From: Phascolomyces articulosus
Lineage: Eukaryota; Mucoromycota; Mucoromycetes; Mucorales; Lichtheimiaceae
Assembly: GCA_025677815.1 (NCBI GenBank)
Contig: JAIXMP010000024.1
Location: 434,001-498,000, forward strand
Direction of reading: 5' to 3'
DNA: 64,000 nt
The notes under the pieces were generated by a model. The model was not told the origin of the DNA, searched no databases, and saw only the letters and a list, made by a program, of their open reading frames with translations. Shown here in pieces: positions 1 to 10,833 of the stretch (its first letter is position 1; each line of letters begins with the position of its first letter). A program made the translations under genes and the position numbers.

Positions 1-16
1 CATGTTAGCCATTCTA

Positions 17-3000
17 TCACCTGAACGGAGAGAATGCACGCCGAGTTAGGTTGGTCCATGGAAGCACTTGGTCAATGCTGCTACAAAATAGAGTTTGAGG
101 GTACTGTAAGGTGCGAATAAAAGTGTCGATTTCGTGTAAGGACCAATCACTATTGCAACGTTGTGTTACAATTTTCCAAACTCTTTGTTTTAGAGGACAA
201 AACACAAAGAAATGTTGGATGGATTCAGGTTCAGAAGTGCAAAGAGGACAGTTTGGTGACTCAAATATACGAGGTAGATGTTGATGAAGAAGAGACCGTG
301 TGGGTATGCGGATGGAGAGGATTCTCCACCAGGTAGTACGAGTAAAGTGTGGTATTTGGTATTTCCAAAAACGACGCCAAGAGGAAGCAGAAATAGATGG
401 ATTGGCTGGAATCGGTGTGGAAGTAGATGAATTAATAATAGTATGACGCAATACTGGGGTTGATAAAAGATGGAAGGGAGTTAATTTGTAAAGAGGAATA
501 TAATGAAAGTAAAGATCCTCTATAACCATATCTGGAGAAACTGAAAAGGCATTGTGTTTCAGAAGATCCCTCAGCCATTGTGGGATATCGAGCGAATGAC
601 GACGCAGATGGAGTCGAATTAGGTAGCATGTTTGAGTATGAGGGGAAGTAATTTCATTGGTATTACGCAGGCGCAATCTACCACGAGAACTAATCGTCAA
701 GACGTTATTGACAATAATATTTTTCAGTGAAGTTGTTGAGATAGGTGAGTTGTCAGAAGAAATTAAATGGTGAAAGGGGACGAGAAGAGCAGTTCCAGGT
801 GTAATATGTAAAGGTTTTTGAAAAAAATTATTTGGAATGAGTTTATGGCAAGCATTTAAAAGAGGGTGAAGAGAAATTGGAAATTGAAAGAAAGAGGGGG
901 AAACTGAATGTTGGCTTACAATGAAGAGAAGATATGGGTAAATAAAAGAAGGAGGGCCAGAACCGAAAATTCCTCAGATCCAGCGAGATTGCAACCCTAG
1001 TTGTTGGGTAGAGGGATCAAGAATACCTAGACCTCCTTTTGATCTGGGGAGACAAAAGTCGATCATATGAAATGGAGGGATAACCAATAGCCAGAAAATC
1101 ACGGCAGATCTTACGTACTTGATTAAAGATAGTGACTGGTGCGGGTGTTACAGTAAGAACATGCCATAATTTGCTGAGAATTAGAGAGTTGGTGACAAGA
1201 CTTTTGCCTTTGACTGAAAGGTTGCGTTGTTTTAGAATATTACATTGTTGTTGTATTTTTTCGATGATGAGGTGAAAGTGGGTAGAAAGTTGAGAAGCAC
1301 TGGAATTCAGAGGATACCCAAGGTATCGTAAAGCATTGGTTGATGTACGGTCATGGATTTGAGTTATGTTTAAGGAATGTAGAGTGGATAGCCAGTTAGA
1401 ATTTAGTGGAGCACTGGACAGAGAAATTACTTCAGTTTTGTTGATGTTGATGCGGCTGTTGGAAGCTTTGTTGTAAGTTTTGATGATGTCGAATAATTGT
1501 TGAGTTTCAGATGGGGATGAAAGAAAAACAATCAAGTCGTCGGCGAAGCTGATGATTTTCAAGGGTGGTGGAGGAGGGAGCTAGAGAGCAGGAGACAGAT
1601 GTCTAATAGGAGAAAAGGAAAACCAGTGAGTGAAGAAGAAAGAATAGAGCGAAGACATGGTTCAAAAATAATATTAAAAAACAGAGGAGATATTGGATCC
1701 CCTTGCCGCAAACCTCTTCCTTGGATAAAGGGACTAGAAATATGGCCGTTAATGTTTATGTGAACTTGGGTTGAATAAAACATGGAATGGAGACAAGATA
1801 TAAATGAATCGGGAAAGTTGAAATGTTGCATGACGGATACAAGATAATCTGGATGAACACGGTCATATGCTTTCTCCTGATCGAGAAGCAATCCGACCCC
1901 AGGGTGTTGTTATAATTGAGCATGAGACATGGCCAGGCGAGCAAGTAGACCATTATCAGCAATTGAGCGACCTGACATAAAACCGGTTTGAAAGGGTGTG
2001 ATGATATTATTAATGGATAGTCAACGAGCAAGGATTTTGGTGAGTAGTTTGGCGTCGCAGTTGATGAGAGATATAGGGCGCCAATTTTTGAGAAGGGTAG
2101 TATCTCCTTTCTTTGGAGTAAGATGAGAACGGTTTCCAACCAGGAGGGAGGAAATATGTTTTTTGTCAGTGCATCGTTATATACTTGGACGGCTAGGTTT
2201 GCAACAAATGGATGATTCAAAGCAAGACGCCAGAAAGCAAAAGAAAGACCATCATTTCCGGGACTGGAGTTTTTGGCGGAGTGTTTAAGTTGGAGACGTA
2301 ATTCGTCAATTGAAATGGAGTTGGTAATGGCGGATTGTTGTGCATCGGTGATTTTACAGTCTGGAGGTAAAGAGGATAAAAGTTGAGTTGTTGCAGCAGG
2401 ACAAATTGGATCAGGTGAGTATAACTGTTGGTAGAATGATTTGGCGTGTTGTAACATTGAGGATGAAGTAGAGTAATAAGTCGAAGAGTTGGAATCTTCA
2501 CGAAGTTGATGCATAAATTGTTTGGTTTGTTGTTTTTTAAGGACTGAATAAAAATATTTGGAGCTTTGTTCCCCTTTTTCCTGCCATCGGTGTTTTGTAT
2601 GAAGGGCAAGAGTGGACATACGTTCATATTGGATGGTGGACAATTCGGATTCGATATTAGAGACTAGTTGTTGATTAAAGTTTTGTGAGCGAAGAAGTTG
2701 TTGTCGTTGCTTTTGTAGGTGCTTAGTTTGGTAGGACTGCAATCGCGAGAACTGACGTGCATACATGAGGCTAATTTGTTTAATAGAAGTTTTTAAGTGA
2801 TCCCAGTTTTCTTGGGAGTTGTTAGTAGTATTAGTAGTATATATTTTTTGCCATGTGTCAAATAAATGAAATAATTGTTCTATATATTTTTCGTGATTGA
2901 GAAAAAGGGGATTTAGACGCCAAGTACCGCGTCCTGTGGAAAGGGGGAGAGGGATTGTAGTAGTTACCAAACAATGATCTGTCCAAAGGTGATTATTAAG

Positions 3001-3701
3001 AAAATGAATGGAAGGAGACTTTGTTGTAAGTTCTTTACTGCGGAAAATATAATCAATGCACGTTCTGGCATTAGAAGCCGGAGAAGTAAAGGTTGGTGTC
3101 GGTGTGGTGCCTGGTGAGGTGATGCAATCCTCAAAGTTCTTGAGAATTTGTTTCCATTCGGGTGGAGAATGGGAGTTGTGTCGGTGTAGTTGGAGATTGA
3201 AATCTCCAAGTAAAAGGGAATGAGAAAAAAATTGATTGTTGTCGAGAATAGTTGGCCAAAGTGAAGCGAGTTGAGAGTAAAAAGGACGTCATTGTGATTG
3301 CTGGGCTGGACCATAAATGCAGATTATATAAAAAGGTTGAATGATGTTGTTTGTATACTTTACCTGAACCACTAAAACACGGCCATCAAAATGAACAGAT
3401 TTAAATGTAATGAGATATGGGGGTCTAAGCTAAAAAGGGCACAAAAAGGAGACCAAATTGCTTGAGAAGAATGAAGGTGAAACTTTTCTAAGTTTGAATA
3501 AAAAGGTGGGGTAACATTGTGTTCTTGAATTGCTAAAATATTGAGGGAAGGGGAAATAGAGCGATTTTTTAAAAAACGTAATAATTCTTTTTTTGGGTTT
3601 TCTATATTTTCTGAAGCACGAGCTATGCCTTGTAAACCTCGGACATTCAAGGTTCCAACGCGAATAAATCCAAAATTTGATTCACTCATTTTTATTAACA
3701 T
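17..3701 (-). pseudogene. LINE ORF2 relic: endonuclease, reverse transcriptase, zf-RVT
   Basis: The N-terminal segment (from 3701) starts with an APE-endonuclease-like TLNVRGLQG and has the IQEHN motif. Further endonuclease motifs follow: LLGDFN near 3190-3212, CIDYIF, and TDHCLV near 2975. The RT part shows motif A (LLLDQEKAYDRV, near 1860-1890), the motif B region (GRGLRQGDPISPLFFN, near 1690-1735) and the FADD catalytic box at 1536-1547. The last segment (17-700) carries a reverse-transcriptase zinc-binding domain with CPLC followed by H and C near its middle. Visible lesions are frameshifts near 3430, 2110 and 1560, a break near 1000, and in-frame stops at 3289-3291, 2031-2033 and 1910-1912. 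A functional protein cannot be made. Confidence 0.9.
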
Positions 3702-4164
3702 TAATGTCGATGAGTTGATGCTGAGGAGTCATCCTGTTGATTATCGTGACTCCCTGGTGGAATATTGCTGTTGTCTTGGATGTTGCGGTTGATATAGTCG
3801 TTATTGTTTGTGATTAGTGCTGTTGTTGTAATTACGAGTTCCTGAGGAGAAGAGGGTACAGAAGAGCCCTCAGTATCTTCCATAGGGAAGATAGTAGGGA
3901 TCAAGCTTTGTTCTTGTTGTTGAAGATCCTCTGTTTTCTGTTTGATTTGAGACCGGAGAGAAGAGAGTTGGTAGAGTTCAGCATCCTCTCCCCAAGAAGG
4001 AGAAGGTGTGTTGGAGGAAATGCTTATAGGAGAAGCAAAGCCCGAACTAGGTGGCGGTTTGGGAAAAGGCGTATTGTTATGCTGTTGCTGTTGCTGTTGC
4101 TGTTGCCGTTGTTGCTGTTTGCTGCTGGAGGGTGATGATGAATCGGAAGCAGGTGCATGCTTAC

Positions 4165-5060
4165 TGTCGTGAATTGAGTGTCGTATCCGACCATATAAAC
4201 ATACAGTAAAACGCCTTATTACACGGACTATGAAATAATAATTGTCGTGTCCGTAGAAAAAGAATACGCCAAATAGGTGTATCTAAATTTAAATGAGGAA
4301 GAAAAGAATAAATAACAAATAAAATAGAATAACGCCATTATTATGAAATGGTGTGAATTAGAACGGTATACCAAAGAAGGTATAATGTTCAACAATAAGA
4401 AATGAATAAACGCCCTCTTAGCATAAGGCGTAAATTAACAATAACAAATATCAATCCTCATCTCTATGGACTCATATAAACACGTACCCGACAATAGATA
4501 AATAATTAGAAATAAACACTTCATCGAAAAGTATAAAAGGACCTCAATTTTATTAGATAGTTGGATCATTATTACTTTTATTGAAATAAATCTATATAAC
4601 AGTCTCAACGTATTCCCATATCGTTTTTATTTTCTATTCGTTATACCTTTTATATTTTTCACAGTAATAATTATTTATTTATTTTATGTTGTATGGATAT
4701 TTCTCAATCAGTATTCCTTGTGTTGGTTACACCCGAAGACAGCTTATACGTGAATAGACAACACTTCATTGTTTCAAGTTGTTCATCATAACTTATTATT
4801 AGTATACCTAACGCCTTCATCACCACTATAGTATACATTCTAATAATATCATCATCCGTCATTACAATTATTATCATTGAAACATACACGGACGTGTTGG
4901 CTGAAAGCCAACACAATACTAAACGGTCTGGGTGACCATAACTATGGATTAGCGATTAATATAAATAGGACGTGGTTTTACAATTCAATAAACTGGATCG
5001 ATCTTTTGAGTCTCGTTGACTTCTTATTGTCTCTTTATTGTCTTTGATTGATTGAATATT
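4165..5060. mobile_element. AT-rich insert splitting the LINE; candidate solo LTR or nested element
   Basis: This block has no LINE coding continuity, and ORF1 sequence is recognisable on both sides. It contains TATA-like and poly(A)-signal-like pairs (TATAAAAGG near 4532, ATAAATAGG near 4969, followed by AATAAA near 4987), as solo LTRs often do, and a perfect 9-bp inverted repeat at 4894-4914 starting TGTTGG and ending CCAACA. The block can be read as starting TG at 4165 and ending CA at 5062, but no target-site duplication was found, so the boundaries and class are uncertain. A second possibility is a short LTR-like unit from 4895 to about 5062 alone. Confidence 0.4.
4894..4914. repeat. Perfect 9-bp inverted repeat with 3-nt spacer
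   Basis: GTGTTGGCT, GAA, AGCCAACAC: the arms match base for base and can form a hairpin on either strand. TGTTGG...CCAACA resembles the terminal bases of many LTRs. It lies inside the block that interrupts the LINE. Confidence 0.8.
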
Positions 5061-5319
5061 TCATTGAGGTTCCCATGATTGGATCATACATGTGGATATC
5101 CTCTGATTGATCTGGTTGCTTTCCGAGTTGTATGTGTGGTGTAGTAGTTGTTGGTGAGAGTAAAGGGCTGGATGGTTGATTGATTGCTGGTGAAGCAATT
5201 GGACTTTGGGTAGGAGAGTGGTGGTTAGGACAGCGGACGTCAAACTCGTTAATGTGTCCTTTGGCTTAGCAACTTGTACAGCCTTGGCTGCGTCGTTGTC
5301 GTTGATCAATGAGTATTTG

Positions 5320-5361
5320 GCATTTGTTGCGGTAGTGACCTTCCTTTTTGCAATAGACGCA
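5320..5361 (-). other. CCHC zinc knuckle of LINE ORF1
   Basis: The minus-strand translation gives C-x2-C-x4-H-x4-C (CVYCKKEGHYRNKC), a canonical retroviral-type zinc knuckle. It lies in a different frame from the ORF1 segments on both sides, which shows that frameshifts flank it. A second degenerate knuckle follows in the same frame but is cut by a TAA codon. Confidence 0.85.
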
Positions 5362-6223
5362 ATAGGGGGACATCCCCTGGGCACGGACGAGAGCCCGAGA
5401 AGTAAAGGGAGACTCCAAATGAAGGTAGCGTGGGAGTTTGGGTGGATGATCCCCAAGAGGGAAACGTCCAGAAGAGCGGTCGCTTCACCTCGAAAAACAT
5501 GGTTTTTTCGAGAGACGTAGGCTCGTATTTGAGCAACTTGGTTAAAGTTAGAGAGAACGAGATGGAGTTCGTCTTTCAAAGTGTGTGGATTGCAGACTGG
5601 GAATTGATAAAGGTTTACTTTAATAAGGTTAGCGTCGGCTTGCAAGTGAGGTAGAGCAAGGATACGTTCTTCTTTGAGTGTGACGCCTGTTGTCAATGCT
5701 TTTGTTTTTGTCATCCACGGATTTGAAATAGACATCCGCAAGGAGTTGACGGTTTTTGGTGTAATAGGTGTTTGTTTATTGCCCACGGATTGCCGATTTG
5801 TTGGCATATGATATCCTCGACTTCGTCTTCAAAGCAGAGGTTGCCAAGATTAAATATGACACTGTCAGGGTTCTAAGAACGTGCAATGGCAATCATCGCT
5901 GGATCACGGTTAAGAATGAAATCATAATCAGGGTTGCTTTCCAGAATGATGGAAGCATTGCGTGGAAGGTTTTTGATGTTTTTGATGTTTTTATTGTTTT
6001 TATTGTTTTTTTTATTGGGGTTTTCATATGTTAAAATGTTGTCCGCATTAGAAGAGGTGGTGGAACGACGTGCGGCATCGGCGTAGGGTGTTGGGCTACT
6101 GTTTGCCCGTGGTGTAGGAAGTGTGGACGAGGATCCGCTTGATGGCGGATCAGGCAGCATTATTTTTCCCTGAAGCAAAAAAAAAGAGACAGATCTTTTT
6201 ATACTTTTTTTTTTATTCCCCAT

Positions 6224-6985
6224 TGAATATCCGCTTAAGTGACTTGCTTATGGCGCAGTCGTTATTTTTCTTTCTCCTACTTTCTATATGCTTGTAAGCG
6301 TGTATTAGTCATACGAGGAAAAAAAAGTAAATGGAGTGAATGTCAAAAAAAAAAAGACGGTCTTCGCCATGGAAATTTTTATACAAATTAAAAGTGGTAC
6401 ATGGTTCACTCCGTAACCAAGCTTATTTTTTGTTTCACCTAGTCACAAACTAAGGATCTGCATTATGGCATAAATCTCCGTAGCGCCAATTCATTATCAG
6501 GGCTTGTATGTAGTATTTGAAAAGTTACTGTTCATTCCACAATCATACATATGGAGGACAATAGGTTTTTTTACAGTAATATCGCGTTGTAATAATGCAT
6601 GATTGTATACATCACCTTTCTTTCGCAAACACAAAAGTCCAAAATAAGCTGAGATCAAATCGTCGGTTGTTCATGATATACTTTTCGTCTCGTTTTACTT
6701 CAGGTGGACTGACGATAGATGAAGAATGGTTGATGCCATCACTAATGATATTATCAATGCTAACATGACTGCTTCTCCTGTCAGAGACATTGATCCAATA
6801 CTCCACAACTTAAAAAATAAAGACAATTCGATGAGCAACCCTTGGTATACTCAAAAAAGATACTGGATTGGAAGGCGTCCACAAAGAATTCAAGTTGTTC
6901 GATGAATGATTTCCTGATTACTTTAGGGAATTAAAATTGACTAATATTTTCTTTATTCCATTTAGTTCACCAGCGGTTGCCATGA
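6224..6985. other. Spacer between two retroelement relics
   Basis: No convincing gene. There is a short open frame on the minus strand at 6612-6806 (64 codons, no recognisable domain) and several homopolymer A/T runs. It probably represents further decayed repeat or LINE 5' flank. Confidence 0.5.
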
Positions 6986-7490
6986 TTGCACCTTCAATTA
7001 ACTTCGTTGCATCTATTGAAATACCGAGCCAATAAGAATGAACTTGCAGACTTGCAAAATGCAACTTCAACTGACCATGACAAGCTTCCCTGTCGTTCTC
7101 GCCTCCACCGCCTGATACCAAATAGTTTTCCTGATCCTATTTGTCCATTTTGCTACCATGATGATACAGATCAACATTTTCTCTAGGAGTGCGAATTGAA
7201 AAGACAGGTTTGGGCTGATTTGGTAGAAAGTTTCCTTGTTGAACCACGTCTTCTTACTTTCGAACATTTAACAGTGAATCTACCGTCTAGTCTCAAACTC
7301 CAAAACATTCTCATATCTCTTTTCGTACGTTTGTCGGTTGTGTTATATTATCCATTTGGCAAGCGCATTGGAGGTTCATTTTCGATAAACAAACTTTTTG
7401 GCCTAATGGGCCCATTGCATCTGTTATTGGAATCTTCAAACAAATTGAAGCACAAAATTCTCTCCCCCGTACTCCATAATATATCATTAT
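6986..7490 (+). pseudogene. Second LINE relic: 3' end of ORF2 with zf-RVT domain
   Basis: The plus-strand translation contains a reverse-transcriptase zinc-binding signature: LHRLIPNSFPDPICPFC, then H (DTDQHFL), a TAG stop, then EC, then KRQVWADL. Downstream, after a frameshift near 7345, a second recognisable LINE C-terminal segment appears in another frame (IWQAHWRFIFDKQTFWP and IFKQIEAQNSLP). The orientation is opposite to the LINE at 1-6223, so this is an independent insertion, 5'-truncated and dead. The C-terminal tail resembles what would lie just beyond the left edge for the first LINE. Confidence 0.75.
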
Positions 7491-7499
7491 AATAATTGT

Positions 7500-7978
7500 A
7501 AAACTCTTAATACAAAAAAAAAAATTCAGCTGACCATGACGAATAATAATCTTGTACAAGTATGGAAACATACGATAACAAAATCAAGTTATGCATAAGA
7601 CAGCAGTAGCCACATAAATATACTTTCGAGTTGAATCGGATTAGGTATGAGCTACTACTACTCATGGTATATCCCTGCCTGCAATCATAACAAATTGCAG
7701 CAATATGCATTTTCTATTTGTTACACCATCAATTAATGTGAACAGATAAGCCTACATACCAAGGATAAACAAGTATACTTTTGTTTTACAGAATATCAGT
7801 GCACCTTCTATAGTAACGTGTGTCTAATTAATATACGTACAAACAGGTTTGGTCAGAAACTATGTCGATATCTTGCTGCATGATCAGTTTTTATTTAAAA
7901 CACAATAAATCTTGCATTATGTTATAATAATAATACAAATAACGGATTGGGCAGTATAATAAACATTTCGTTTTTTAT
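7500..7978. other. AT-rich spacer downstream of acyl-CoA synthetase
   Basis: No gene recognised. It includes AATAAA-type signals on the minus strand near the convergent end of the acyl-CoA synthetase, consistent with its 3' UTR. Confidence 0.4.
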
Positions 7979-10611
7979 TTATTTATAAATTTCTTTAATT
8001 TCACCCTTATAGTCTTCTGAGATATCTTTTCGCTTCAACTTGCCACTATTAGACAAGTACTTGTCTGTCCACTCTACATCTTTAGTAATCAAAATGTCTT
8101 TGATTATTTCACAGCGATTGCAATCAGCTCCTCGAGCAGTATTTTGCAAATCCTTCAATAAAATTTGCTTGTCTGCATTTGCATCTGCTGGTTCGACCAA
8201 AGCAATGATATAATCCTTGCTACTATCTGCTTGGATACAGATATTCTTGATACCAGTGTTGTTTCTATATTTTGACTCTAAACTTTCAAGAGCAATATAT
8301 TCACCATGCGCCAATTTGACCAAATTCTTTGCTCTATCTGTAATTGCAAAGGAACCATCCGATCGTATTTGTGCAACATCTCCAGTCTTGAACCACCCAT
8401 CCCCATCAAATGCTTCTCGATTCAAATCAGGGCGCTTGAAATAACCACGCATGAGAGAAGGACCTCGGATATACAGTTCACCAATTCCATTTTCTGCCTT
8501 ATATTCCGTATCGGGTACGTCGACGAGTTTGAATTCAACAGAAGGAGAGGGTGGTCCAATGGCGCCTGTCACCATACCCAAAGATGGTATCGTAAGGGCA
8601 CCCAATCCACAACACTCAGTTAATCTATTAGTTATGGTTATATAATATCAAATGTAAGCTTTTTTTTCAATAGTATATAGTGTATAAAAGAGTGACTGAG
8701 AATTAAAAATGATAAAATGTAGTTTTTTGTACACTTACCCATAACCCTGTAAGAGGTAACCTAGTGTACTTGCGACAAATTTATGTGTATTTGTTGAGAG
8801 TGGTGCCCCTCCTGACAATGTGTAAGTAACTCTGCCACCCATCTTAGCACGAACGGGTGAAAACAATGTGTAATCAAATACTCGTGTCAAAACATTATCT
8901 TGACCAAAGAAGCATAACATTTGCCATTTTAGTTCAATCGCAAGTTCAAATGCTTTTTTGAGTGTCCAATGCTGCTTTTCCAACTCTCCCAATACGCCAT
9001 TTCGAATTCTCTCCCAAATAGCAGGTACACCAACCATGATAGTGGGTGATAAGAGTTCCAGATCGCCCTTTCCTTTGCCTTGTCCGTTTTTACCAGCAAC
9101 TGAACCGGGCATTAATGTGCGTGCAGTTGCATATCCAATCGGAATGCCCTAAAAAGGATTGTATAGCCCGTGTATTTGATCAATTGAGAGTACACAGCAT
9201 TAATATTTTGACAGGGTCTATGAAAGAAATAATCAACTTACTACAGTTACCATGATGAATTCAATAATGAATTCTAATACATGGGCTAGAGGGAGAAATC
9301 CAATGTAACAATGGTTACCGTGGTCAAGAAGATCCATCACCAAGTGTTCAGCTGCCCCCATGGCAGCAACTATGTTACCATGCGTTAACTCGATCCCTTT
9401 TGGAGCCCCTGTTGTACCCGACCTATCATAATAATCACCATTAGGTTTTAATCAATATCTGAAGAATTGACCCTAATATCTGAAGAAAATGAAAATAACA
9501 ACCTACGTATACATAATCATGGCTATATCGTCTGGATTTGGAATATTTTGTTGTTGCTTTTTTTTATTTTGCTTCCCACCATCATTCTCTTTCTTATGAA
9601 CGATATCATTCCAGTGGACAATTGTGGAGTCTTGATTTCGGCTCTTAAAAGTACTCAATTGTTCTGCACCTTCGAAGTCTTCACCTGTATAAATAAAAAA
9701 AGATGGTTCATAATTTCCAGATGACTTGTCCTTGGCTTTGTTTAATGTGCCCATTAATGAAATCTAAGGTATAAAAGTCAATTTTATGTAGATACATGAG
9801 TATAATCTTAAGTAGATAAATGAAAATGGTTGATTATTATATACCTCAGTCAAGACAGCTTTAGGCTCAGTTTCTTCAATGATATGTGCAACGGCTTCAG
9901 GTGGCATACTAACGTAGGCTGTACTAATGACCATACCCATTGAACAGCATGCTTTATTATTATTTTAAAAGTGTTAGTAAGATATATATTCATAATATAA
10001 TAATATCATGACGACATGATAATATTTTTTTTACCTAACGCCATTTGAATCCACTCTGCTCTTGTATTTGCATAAATCAGCATACAATCCCCGGGTTTTA
10101 AGCCTTGTTCAACAAGCCATTCCGAGATTCTATCAGTGGCTTCTTTGGCTTGTCCATATGTCTGCCAACGATAATCATCTAGTTCATACATGTTCCATCG
10201 TTTGACTTGTCCTTCTTTATTTGTTTTCTCTTGTGAGTGGATCTGATGTAGTTTTTTTTTTTAATATTTATGATAGAAAGGCTCCTGATGGTATTTTTTA
10301 GTCTTTACCTTAACAAGTTTACGATAACCAAATGCAGGTTTATGCGCATTTGTAGAAGATACTTCTTCCCATACATGATGAACTGTGCATTCATTATCTT
10401 TGAGACGCGGGAATATGGGTGATTTAACCAATTCATCCTGTCCATCTCTATGTCGATAGATATTTTCTCCAACACAGACCGATGGACTCGGTTGACTTGG
10501 TAGAAATAAATTACTGATAAACTGCATGTACGTACGTGAACGAGAATAAAATAACAAAGAAGAAGGAAAGAAAAATAGAAAAATAGAAAAAAAAACCACA
10601 ACCAAATACAT
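7979..10611 (-). CDS. Long-chain fatty-acid--CoA ligase (acyl-CoA synthetase)
   Basis: Activates long-chain fatty acids to acyl-CoA via an acyl-AMP intermediate. Seven exons by splice sites: 10309-10611, 10035-10242, 9845-9951, 9507-9763, 9242-9422, 8739-9148, 7979-8624; the sum is 2112 nt, 703 aa, the usual family length. The ATP/AMP motif YTSGTTGAPKG spans the exon 4/5 junction, and GFLPLAHVLEF follows it. The fatty-acyl-CoA-synthetase signature lies in the last exon (DGWFKTGD, then ITDRAKNLVKLAHGEYIALE), as does GKLKRK near the C-terminus. The first 28 residues are very hydrophobic and encoded by pyrimidine-rich DNA, so the protein either has an N-terminal membrane anchor or really starts at Met29 (10525-10527). 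The C-terminus ends IYK, with no PTS1. It probably belongs to the eukaryotic LACS/FAA group at ER or lipid-droplet membranes. It is divergently transcribed from the WW gene. Confidence 0.94.
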
Positions 10612-10833
10612 GGTTGGTTTCAGAGAAGGAAAAAAACTATTTTTAAATGTTTGCTTTTACGGAGTAAAATCTATGAACAGCTTTCCGGTGGAACAGCTAG
10701 TCAAACAATAATAAGAATGTAATGCCTTATAACAATTGTACTTGCTGGGTCGGGGCTGAAAAACTAAACTCATCTTTTTTTTTCCATATTATCCTGGAGT
10801 CTTTTCTTCATACCAATTTAATAATAATAAAAA
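10612..10833. promoter_or_regulatory. Shared 222-bp divergent intergenic region
   Basis: Lies between the divergent acyl-CoA synthetase and WW-protein starts, so it must carry both promoters or their 5' UTRs. No specific factor site could be identified. It contains a T-tract at about 10776-10785. Confidence 0.4.

Larger units (their letters stand above)
1..6223 (-). mobile_element. Decayed APE-type non-LTR retrotransposon (LINE), interrupted
   Basis: Read on the minus strand, the region has the order ORF1 (gag-like, zinc knuckles), then ORF2 (endonuclease, reverse transcriptase, zinc-binding tail), which is the standard L1/Tad-like plan. Neither ORF is intact: coding segments sit in shifting frames separated by stops. 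ORF1 ends and ORF2 begins in a TAATG overlap at 3699-3703, the stop-restart arrangement common in two-ORF LINEs. The C-terminal end of ORF2 reaches the left edge of the window, so the 3' UTR and tail are not visible. An AT-rich block at about 4165-5060 splits the C-terminal part of ORF1 and does not belong to the LINE coding plan. The element is therefore an old, immobile copy. Which LINE clade it belongs to would need an RT tree. Confidence 0.9.
3701..6223 (-). pseudogene. LINE ORF1 (gag-like) relic with two CCHC zinc knuckles
   Basis: The N-terminal part (5873-6223) is Ser/Pro/Asn-rich and stops at 5873. The middle part (5360-5807) continues in another frame with a nucleic-acid-binding-protein-like fold (segments ALPHLQADANLIKVNLYQF and LVLSNFNQVAQIRAYVSRK). 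The knuckle YCVYCKKEGHYRNKC lies in a third frame at 5320-5361, and a second, broken knuckle (CTSC, stop, AKGH, then C) follows immediately at about 5228-5280. The Gln/Ser/Pro-rich C-terminus resumes only after the 4165-5060 block (about 3701-4160) and ends with the TAATG overlap into ORF2. At least two frameshifts and two stops are present. Function by family: an RNA-binding RNP component of LINE retrotransposition. Confidence 0.8.

Noticed and set aside
5206..5654. Plus-strand open frames opposite LINE ORF1
   Set aside because: They run antisense through the zinc-knuckle region, whose minus-strand reading is a clear gag-like relic.
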